The notes under the pieces are model-generated. The model did no database searches, was not told where the DNA came from, and saw only the letters and a list, made by a program, of their open reading frames with translations. This document shows positions 7,437 to 13,670 of a stretch of 64,000 bases of DNA, piece by piece (position 1 is the stretch's first letter; each line of letters begins with the position of its first letter). A program made the position numbers and the translations under genes. The stretch lies in assembly GCF_029892095.1 (NCBI RefSeq), contig NZ_JARZAE010000004.1:2728001-2792000 (forward strand), in the 5' to 3' direction. The DNA is from Kitasatospora sp. MAP12-44. Lineage in GTDB: Bacteria > Actinomycetota > Actinomycetes > Streptomycetales > Streptomycetaceae.

Positions 7437-7578
7437 GCAGACAGCGCCGGTGGCCTACTGGTGGAGATCACCTCGCGCAGGTCACGGACCAGCGGCATTC
7501 CTGCAGACGATGCGGCGGGGAACTCGGGGAAGTCAGGCGGGCCGCGATGGTACGAGGTGGCGAGTTGGCAGTCCCGGC

Positions 7579-8028
7579 TCACACCGCCGACCGGTAGAAG
7601 ATCTTCCCTGGGTGGGGCCGCACGCCGAGTGCCTCGTACAGTTCCAGCGCTGGCGGGTTCTCCCGGTCAGCCGTCCACTCCACCCGCGAGCATCCTGCCG
7701 CCCGGGCCTCCGCGTGGACCGCCTCCATCAGCTGGCGGGCCACGCCATGGCGGCGATGGCCATCGCGTACATACAGCTCCTTGAGGTACAGGCTGGCATC
7801 GGCGCCGGCCGCAGGCCATAGGAAGCTGACGGACGCCAGGCCGACGACCACCTCGCCGTCGCGGGCGAGTAGCACCGTCGCGGCCGGCCGCGAACCGAAC
7901 AGCGCGGACCGCACCCGTTCGACCGGCGGCGGCGTGTTCGTCCCGCCGTAGTACTCCTCGATCTCGCCGAGGATGACAGCGATCGTCTCGGCGTCGGCGT
8001 CGGTTGCGGACGCGATGTCCAGTCCCAT
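7579..8028 (-). CDS. GNAT-family N-acetyltransferase
   Basis: This 149-residue protein shows the GNAT fold: an N-terminal IASATDADAETI strand-helix, YLKELYVRDGHRRHGVARQL forming the acetyl-CoA pyrophosphate loop (R-x-x-G-x-A type), and the C-terminal NPPALELYEALG helix. The ATG at 8028 is preferred to one five codons upstream because GAGAGG precedes it. It transfers an acetyl group from CoA to an unknown amine. The neighbours give no clear clue. Confidence 0.82.
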   Translation of the reverse strand: MGLDIASATDADAETIAVILGEIEEYYGGTNTPPPVERVRSALFGSRPAATVLLARDGEVVVGLASVSFLWPAAGADASLYLKELYVRDGHRRHGVARQLMEAVHAEARAAGCSRVEWTADRENPPALELYEALGVRPHPGKIFYRSAV

Positions 8029-8081
8029 CGGGGTGCCTCTCATCCAGCCCAGGGGCGTGCCAGCAGGTCGTGCAGCACCCG

Positions 8082-8235
8082 CACCTCGTGCGGTCGTCGT
8101 TCAGCCTCCGGCACCAACCCAGCGACGATGTCCTCCACGCCATCGCAACCGCCCTGAACGTCACCCCCGAACACATCCGCAACGGCCCTGGGGGCGCTGA
8201 CAGCCGCGTCCACGCCGCGATCGCAGGAGGTGACG
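8082..8235 (+). pseudogene. relic of an XRE-family regulator (end of HTH domain)
   Basis: In the frame of 8082 the sequence reads FSLRHQPSDDVLHAIATALN then VTPEHIRNGPGGADSRVHAAI. This is the end of the helix-turn-helix and the linker seen in Streptomyces XRE regulators. No N terminus or recognition helix precedes it, and downstream the frame runs antisense through the CYTH gene. It is the leftover of a deleted regulator gene. Confidence 0.5.
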
Positions 8236-8258
8236 CTGACGAGAGCAGACGGCCCGGC

Positions 8259-8816
8259 TCAGTGAGCCGCAGCGACCGCGTCGGTGTACTGCTCGGTTGT
8301 CAGGTCACTCTCGCCGATCCCGAGCGTTGCCAGGATGGCCCGGACCGCGCCGAGTGCCTCTGCCAGACCGTCATGCTCTGCCTGGGTCTCCAATTCGATG
8401 AAGGTGCCTTGGATCTGCGGTACCCGGACGAGCGTGGCGAGGAAATCGCGTCCGTCCAGCTGGAACGAGTAGTTGCGGCACCGCTTCTCGAAGGCGATGG
8501 TCGGCGCGTATCCGAGGCCTCGGAGGATGGCGTGCGCGGCGCTGGCGTCCTCGACCCGCGTCTCGTGCTCCGGCTTGGACCCGGAGGCCTCATCGACCCG
8601 GGCGCCCTTGTACGTCAGGACGGTGCGGGTATCGGTCGCGCCGTGGACGGTGCGGATCCGCAGCTCGCGGTCAGCGCTGGTGAGAGCGCCGACCGGGAGG
8701 TCGTAGTAGGTGTCCTGGTAGACCTCGGGGCGCCCGGGGCCGTAGGCCTCCTCCAGTCGGGCCATCACGTCTTCGGGGTTCTGCACCCGGGCCTTGAGCT
8801 CGGCCTCGATCGCCAC
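8259..8816 (-). CDS. CYTH-domain protein (class IV adenylate cyclase / ThTPase-like)
   Basis: The GTG at 8816 follows GAGAGG, giving 185 residues. The CYTH signature E-x-E-x-K is at residues 4-8 (IEAELKARV), with later strands (DTYYDLP, ELRIRTV, VLTYKGARVD, FEKRCRNYSF, IELETQAE) supplying the basic and acidic tunnel residues. CYTH enzymes bind triphosphates and a divalent metal; known activities include CyaB-type adenylate cyclase, thiamine triphosphatase and tripolyphosphatase. The gene starts 16 bp after the XRE regulator gene, so the two form an operon. The chemistry is undetermined. Confidence 0.85.
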   Translation of the reverse strand: MAIEAELKARVQNPEDVMARLEEAYGPGRPEVYQDTYYDLPVGALTSADRELRIRTVHGATDTRTVLTYKGARVDEASGSKPEHETRVEDASAAHAILRGLGYAPTIAFEKRCRNYSFQLDGRDFLATLVRVPQIQGTFIELETQAEHDGLAEALGAVRAILATLGIGESDLTTEQYTDAVAAAH

Positions 8817-8832
8817 TGCATCTCCTCTCTCG

Positions 8833-9678
8833 TCAGATGACGCGTTCGCTCTCATCGACCATGGCATCAAATATCCTGCGGAGGCCCCGGTACAAGGGCC
8901 CGTGAGGCGTGGACAGGATCTTGTAGGTGGCCGACTCGTGCCCTTCCCATTCGGTGTCGAACGAGCTGACGAACAGGGTGCCGTCCAGTCTGATGATCCG
9001 CCATGTCGGCAGCGTCCTGTACTGGTAGACCTGCACGTCTCCGATGGTGGCGAGTTCGCGCAGCCGCACCTCGGCGAGCCGGATCCCGCTGGCGAGTGAC
9101 TCTGGGGACTCTCCGATCTCGCTGGCACGCTGCGCGGCGGCAGCCGAGTCGGGGTGGAGGAGGAGCACCCGTACCTGGGGGGCCGTGTCGTCCCGGGTGA
9201 CGGCCGGTCGCAGCAGGGAGTCGCGCAGGCCGAGCAGTCCCAGGCCGCGGACCGCGAGGATATCGACCTCCAGGGCCGTGCCTGCCTGGCGTTGGATCTC
9301 GGCTGCGGCGCTGGCTTGTTGGGAGTAGACGCGGACGATCTCGGGGAATGCGGCGAGGTCGAATGCCTGTCCGCCGGCGCGGGTCTCGCGTTGCGGGGCG
9401 AGGCCGAGAACCCGCCGGGCGTCGTCGGGCATGGAGAGGCCGTCGGCGATCCGCTCGAAGACGTCCAGGCGGCTCACTTGGCGGCGCCCGTTGAGGACTT
9501 CATTGACGCGGCCTTGGTTCATGCCGGTAGCGGTGCCGATGCGAGCCTGGCTGGCGCCGCTGTGGTGCTGGATGAAGCGGAAGAGGGTGCCGATGTCACG
9601 AGCGCGCAGTGCCCTCCGGACGTCGGGGCTTTGCCACGCGGAGTCGGGGAGAACAAGCGGCATGATGACTGTGGTCAT
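8833..9678 (-). CDS. XRE-family transcriptional regulator with large C-terminal sensor-like domain
   Basis: The ATG at 9678 follows CGGGA, giving 281 residues. The helix-turn-helix spans about residues 31-85 (LFRFIQHHSGASQARIG, then MNQGRVNEVLNGRRQVSR). The remaining 190 residues form an alpha/beta domain with VRVLLLHPDS, VYQYRTLPTWRIIRLDG and a final helical stretch. That domain occurs with XRE heads in actinomycetes, and I assign no ligand. The gene is divergent from a Cys4 protein/terpene synthase pair, with a 15-bp palindrome between them, so it probably controls both arms. Confidence 0.8.
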   Translation of the reverse strand: MTTVIMPLVLPDSAWQSPDVRRALRARDIGTLFRFIQHHSGASQARIGTATGMNQGRVNEVLNGRRQVSRLDVFERIADGLSMPDDARRVLGLAPQRETRAGGQAFDLAAFPEIVRVYSQQASAAAEIQRQAGTALEVDILAVRGLGLLGLRDSLLRPAVTRDDTAPQVRVLLLHPDSAAAAQRASEIGESPESLASGIRLAEVRLRELATIGDVQVYQYRTLPTWRIIRLDGTLFVSSFDTEWEGHESATYKILSTPHGPLYRGLRRIFDAMVDESERVI

Positions 9679-9705
9679 GATGGCTCCCGTCGGGCACGGC
9701 AACGT

Positions 9706-9720
9706 ATCTCACGGTGAGAT
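9706..9720. promoter_or_regulatory. perfect palindrome in divergent promoter region
   Basis: ATCTCACGGTGAGAT has 7-bp arms around one central G. It lies 28 bp upstream of the XRE start and 49 bp upstream of the Cys4 protein start, the expected place for an operator of the XRE regulator. Confidence 0.6.
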
Positions 9721-9768
9721 TACCTGTCGGGTATCGATCCTGACTGCCAGTCACACGATTCTTACGGT

Positions 9769-9972
9769 GTGGATACACAGACCCCGCAGTTTACCCAGGC
9801 CCAGCTGAACGGCACCGAGTGCATCAGCTGCGGCACCGAAGAGAAGCCCCTGCACTGTGGCGAGACCATCACGACCCGGGTGAACTCCGGTGTCGTGCAG
9901 GACACCACCGTTGTCCGATGCACTCCGTGCGTGAAGGTCCGTCGCAGCGCCCGCGCCGGGGAGGGGTCTTGA
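9769..9972 (+). CDS. small Cys4 (zinc-ribbon-like) protein
   Basis: The product has 67 residues. Cysteines appear as CISCG (residues 18 and 21), LHCGE, and VVRCTPC, a spacing compatible with a zinc ribbon. The GTG at 9769 has no clear ribosome site, so the transcript may be leaderless. Its stop overlaps the next ATG (TGATG at 9970-9974), coupling it tightly to the terpene synthase-like gene. No known family is recognised. It could be a redox or metal partner of its neighbour. Confidence 0.55.
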   Translation: MDTQTPQFTQAQLNGTECISCGTEEKPLHCGETITTRVNSGVVQDTTVVRCTPCVKVRRSARAGEGS

Positions 9973-11009
9973 TGGCGCCCGTGTCGGATCGGCGGCACAC
10001 GGATGTATATGTGGGGGCCCGGACTTGGATGGTGAAGCACGGGCTTCATTCGGAGCCGGACATCTATCTCGCGCACGGCTACGTCGGACTTTGCCTGCGG
10101 GCGTGGCCGGGCGCTTCGGGTGCGCCGCTGCAACTGGCGGTTCAGTGGGCGTTGTTGACGTGGCGCCTGGACGATGTGCTCGACGTGGAGTTGCGTGAGG
10201 CGGCGCCGCTGGACGTGGGCGGGTTCGTTGGGCGGCTGGTCGACACGGTGGAGGAGAGCGAGCCGGTCACCCCCGACGACCACCCCACCGTTCGCGCGCT
10301 CGCCGACCTGGTCGAGCGGACGCGGCAGGCCATGCCGGGGTACTGGTGGGGCCGGTATCGAAAGCACCTGGTCGCCTGGGTCGAGGCAGCTCACGAGAAG
10401 TTGGTCGGCTTTGTGCAGCCCGGCCGGGTGCCGACGCTGCGCCAGTACCTGACCATCCGGCCGCCGGACGGCGGGATGGTACTGGCCGCGATGTGGACGG
10501 AGTTGGCGCAGCAGGTGGTCACGCCGGACTGGAACAGCCCGCTGGTCCAAAGCCTGTTGGCCGCGTTCTCCGCGTGCGGGTACCTCGCCAACGACCTGGC
10601 GGCAGGCGCCGGCGACACGTTCACCGCCCTGGACGCACTGGCCCGCACCGAGGGCCTGCCACCCGACACCGCACGCCACGAGGTACTGGCCCAACTGCAC
10701 GCCGAGGAGCGCCGGTTCTGGTGGCTGCGCTCCGCCCTGCGGGAGTACTCCGACGCGGCACGCCCGTCCACCGCCCACGACGGCCTGACCGAGGACACCG
10801 CCCGCTTCGCGCTGCACCTCGACTCGTTCCGCCACGCGCTGCGCGAATGGACCTCCGCCAGCACCCGGTACGCGCCGGCCGCACCGGAGGGCCCGGACGC
10901 GGCCGCGCACCGCCTGCGCCGCACCGTCATCGGCCGCCACAGCTGGCTCCCCGTAGACTCCCGCCCAGAGCCCGCGCCTCTTCACCAGGACGAAGGCGAC
11001 AGTGGATAA
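9972..11009 (+). CDS. class I terpene synthase-family protein, atypical
   Basis: The ATG at 9972 follows GAGGGG, giving 345 residues. Asp-rich motif DDVLD is at residues 67-71. Arg163 in RQYLTIRPPDGG lies 44 residues before Asn207, the spacing of the pyrophosphate-sensor Arg. The second metal motif, ANDLAAGAGD from residue 206, departs from the usual N-D-x2-S-x3-E: Ser is Gly and the final Glu is Asp. Terpene synthases ionise prenyl diphosphates and cyclise the cation. With these changes, activity is likely but not certain. The 3' end reads VDSRPEPAPLHQDEGDSG. No prenyltransferase or P450 lies next to it. Confidence 0.72.
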   Translation: MAPVSDRRHTDVYVGARTWMVKHGLHSEPDIYLAHGYVGLCLRAWPGASGAPLQLAVQWALLTWRLDDVLDVELREAAPLDVGGFVGRLVDTVEESEPVTPDDHPTVRALADLVERTRQAMPGYWWGRYRKHLVAWVEAAHEKLVGFVQPGRVPTLRQYLTIRPPDGGMVLAAMWTELAQQVVTPDWNSPLVQSLLAAFSACGYLANDLAAGAGDTFTALDALARTEGLPPDTARHEVLAQLHAEERRFWWLRSALREYSDAARPSTAHDGLTEDTARFALHLDSFRHALREWTSASTRYAPAAPEGPDAAAHRLRRTVIGRHSWLPVDSRPEPAPLHQDEGDSG

Positions 11010-11014
11010 GATGC

Positions 11015-11251
11015 GTGGATAAGCTGCCAGACCAACAACAGCCGCTACCGGTCGACGAGTTCCGCGACGAACTGATCGCACGGGGCCTGGCAGCGAGACC
11101 GCCCGCGCGATACCCGCGTCCCCCGCGTCACCCGCGTCCACAGCGCTCAGCCACCCCCCGACCAGCGATGCTCGGCCGCGTCACGACCGGCCAGGGCTGG
11201 AGGTCGAGGAGGTCGAGGAGGCGGATGTCCGTGGCGTTGCGCTGGATCTAG
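11015..11251 (+). other. short open frame, doubtful gene
   Basis: A GTG at 11015 opens 78 codons (DKLPDQQQPLPVDEFRDELI then a Pro/Arg-rich tail) ending at TAG 11249-11251, four bases into the MFS gene. GTGGATAAG occurs at 10999 and again near 11015. The first 30 codons look protein-like and the rest is low complexity. It may be a decayed gene end. Confidence 0.2.
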
Positions 11252-12552
11252 CGCCCGTCCGCCGTCCCCGGTAGGTCCCGCATGCCGCGCAGCGGTGAGT
11301 GGTAGATCGGGACCCACACCACGGCCAGCCCCAGCGCACCGGCCCAGAGGGCGGCGCGGAGGGAGGCGACGGTGGCCAGCAAGCCGGCCAGGGCGGCGCC
11401 GATGGTGAGCGCGCCGGTCAGCAGGAAGCGCATGGTGGCGTTCATGCGGCCGAGCAGGTGGTCGGGGGTGGCGTGCTGACGGAAGCTCACGTTGATCACG
11501 TTGTCGATGCCCACCTTGAGCGTGATCAGTAGCCAGGCCCCGCCGGCGCACCAGAGCAGCGGGCCACGGTCGGCCAGTGCGACCAGCACTCCCAGTGGCG
11601 CGACCGCCAGGCCCATCAGCCACAGGACCCGCCCCGCGCCGAGCCGGCGGGCCAGCGGGCGGGCGAGCAGCGAGCCGAGGAAGACACCCACCCCGCCGAG
11701 TGCGAAGAAGAGGCCGAGCACGCCGTCCGCCAGGTGCAGGGTGCGGGCGAAGAGTACCGGGAGCACGGTCTGGCAGAGCTGGATGGAGAGGTTGGTGCAG
11801 GAACCGGCCAGCGCGATCGGGCGCAGCAGCGGGTCGCGCAGTACGAAGCGCAGCCCGTCCCGCACCTCGCCCGCCAGCCCCCGAGCACTGCCGCCGGCCG
11901 GTCGGGGGGAGAGCACCGGTTCCGGACGGCGGATCCGCAGCAGCAGCACGGCCGAGCCCAGGTAGCTGACCGCGTCCACCAGCACCGCCATGGGCGCCGA
12001 CACCAGCGCCACCAGGAAGCCGCCGGCCCCGCGCCCGCCGACCTGGGTCACCGCGTCCGCCGTGACCAGGTGCACGTTGGCCCGGCTGAGGCCGGCCCGG
12101 CCCACCAGCGCGGGCAGGTTGCTCAGCGCGGCCACGTCGAAGAAGACTGTCGCCGCCCCCGCGAGCACCACCACCAGGGCGAGTTGGGTGAAGGTCAGGC
12201 AGCCGAGCAGCCAGGCCACCGGGACCGAGCCGAAGAGCACGGCCCGCACCAGGTCGGCGGCTATCATCACCGGGCGCTTCGGCAGCCGGTCCACCCAGGC
12301 GCCGACCGGCAGCCCGATCAGCAGGAAGGCGACCGTGCTCAGCATCGCCAGCAGGCCCACCTGGCCGGCCGAGCAGTGCAGCGCGAGAACGGCCACCAGG
12401 GGCAGCGCGAGCGAGCTGACGGCGGTGCCGAGCTTGCTGACCGTGGCGGCGGCGAGGAGCAGCCGGAAGTCCGAATCGGGGGAAGCGGCCGAATCAGGGG
12501 AGGCAGGGGAGGCAGGGAGGACGGGCCGGCTGGCCCGCAGGTCGGTGGTCAT
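11248..12552 (-). CDS. MFS transporter (EntS/MefA-like exporter)
   Basis: About 434 residues with twelve predicted membrane segments. The MFS motif A loop is GAWVDRLPKRPVMIAADLVR after the second helix, followed by a central basic loop (SPRPAGGSARGLAGEVRDG) typical of the drug:H+ antiporter-3 group. The ATG at 12552 is preferred because the family starts with a short variable tail; no strong ribosome site precedes it. It is divergent from an ArsR-type regulator gene, which probably controls it. Export of a small toxic or secreted compound is likely. Confidence 0.82.
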   Translation of the reverse strand: MTTDLRASRPVLPASPASPDSAASPDSDFRLLLAAATVSKLGTAVSSLALPLVAVLALHCSAGQVGLLAMLSTVAFLLIGLPVGAWVDRLPKRPVMIAADLVRAVLFGSVPVAWLLGCLTFTQLALVVVLAGAATVFFDVAALSNLPALVGRAGLSRANVHLVTADAVTQVGGRGAGGFLVALVSAPMAVLVDAVSYLGSAVLLLRIRRPEPVLSPRPAGGSARGLAGEVRDGLRFVLRDPLLRPIALAGSCTNLSIQLCQTVLPVLFARTLHLADGVLGLFFALGGVGVFLGSLLARPLARRLGAGRVLWLMGLAVAPLGVLVALADRGPLLWCAGGAWLLITLKVGIDNVINVSFRQHATPDHLLGRMNATMRFLLTGALTIGAALAGLLATVASLRAALWAGALGLAVVWVPIYHSPLRGMRDLPGTADGR

Positions 12553-12619
12553 GGGGCAGAAGCCTGGCCGCTGCCGCCGTCCCCCGGCCATGGATTTAGG
12601 CTGAGCTCAATCGACGGGC

Positions 12620-12655
12620 CGCCGCCCGCCATCCGCCATCCGCCGCCCGCCATCC
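12620..12655 (+). repeat. 15-bp tandem-like direct repeat in divergent promoter
   Basis: CGCCGCCCGCCATCC occurs at 12620-12634 and 12641-12655 (period 21, two helical turns) between the MFS gene and the ArsR-type gene. It could be a regulator binding pair or simply slippage in a Pro-like repeat. Confidence 0.45.
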
Positions 12656-12674
12656 ACCGAGGAGGGCCTGCCCC

Positions 12675-13664
12675 GTGCTGGAGTTGGAGTTCACCGCCCG
12701 CGACCTGGCCCACACCCGGTTCGCCGTCTCTCCGCTGTGGGAGGTGGTGGCCAGCGTCCGGGTGCTGCGGCGGCCGGACGAGCATCCGCTGCACCGACCC
12801 TGGCTGGCGGCGGTCCGCCCCAGGCTGGCCGCCGCCCGGCTGGACTGGCAGTTGCTTGCCGACCTGGTGCCGGAGGGGCCGTTGGCGATCCCGGTGTTCG
12901 TGGCGCCGCCGCCGACCTCCTCGGTGCCGGATCTCGGAGTGGAGCTGGCGGCGCTGCGGGCCACCCCGCCCGAGCAGGTCCGGGCCGAGCTGGCCGGGCC
13001 GCGGGCGCCGCGCACCGAGCGGGTCGAGGCACTGCGCCAAGACCCGGAGGCCGAACTGGCCCACCTGGCCGACATCGTGGCGGCGTACTGGGAAATCGCG
13101 CTGGCGCCGTACTGGCCGCGGCTGCGCGCCCTGCTGGAGGGGGACGTGCTGCACCGGGCCCGGCTGCTCGCCCAGGGCGGCATCCAGCAGCTCTTCACCG
13201 ACCTGGACCCAAGGGTGAGTTGGGCCGGTGAGCGACTCTCGGTCGAGCACCGCTACGGGGGCGGCGGGCGTCGGCTGGGCGGGCGGGGACTGCTGCTGAT
13301 CCCCTCGGCGTTCGTCTGGCCGCAGCTGTTCTCGGTGACCGTCCCCGGCCGCCAGCCGACCCTGCGCTACCCGCCGCGCGGGGTGGCCGCCCTCTGGGAG
13401 CGGCGCGACCGCGAGCCCGCGCGGGCGCTGGCAGCGGTGCTGGGGCGCACCCGGGCCCGGCTGCTGGCCGAGCTGGATGCCCCGGCGGCCACCGAGGAGT
13501 TGGCCAGTCGGACCGGGGTCACGGCAGGCGGCATCTCCCAGCACCTCGGCGCGCTGCGCGCCGCAGGACTGGTCGCCGCCACCCGGGCCGGCCGCCAGGT
13601 GCTGTACAGGCGCACCGAGGCGGCCGAGGTCCTGCTCACCGCGGCCGACCGCGACCCGAGGTGA
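12675..13664 (+). CDS. ArsR-family-like regulator with N-terminal DUF5937-type domain
   Basis: The GTG at 12675 follows GGAGGG, giving 329 residues. The N-terminal 240 residues (LEFTARDLAHTRFAVSPLWE and onward) are the domain found in large actinomycete ArsR-like regulators. The C-terminal 85 residues are a winged helix (AATEELASRTGVTAGGISQH, LRAAGLVAATRAGRQVLYRR). There are no Cys clusters, so metal sensing is unlikely. It is divergent from an MFS exporter, the probable target. It converges on the ABC permease gene with a 6-bp gap. Confidence 0.8.
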   Translation: MLELEFTARDLAHTRFAVSPLWEVVASVRVLRRPDEHPLHRPWLAAVRPRLAAARLDWQLLADLVPEGPLAIPVFVAPPPTSSVPDLGVELAALRATPPEQVRAELAGPRAPRTERVEALRQDPEAELAHLADIVAAYWEIALAPYWPRLRALLEGDVLHRARLLAQGGIQQLFTDLDPRVSWAGERLSVEHRYGGGGRRLGGRGLLLIPSAFVWPQLFSVTVPGRQPTLRYPPRGVAALWERRDREPARALAAVLGRTRARLLAELDAPAATEELASRTGVTAGGISQHLGALRAAGLVAATRAGRQVLYRRTEAAEVLLTAADRDPR

Positions 13665-13670
13665 CCCGCA

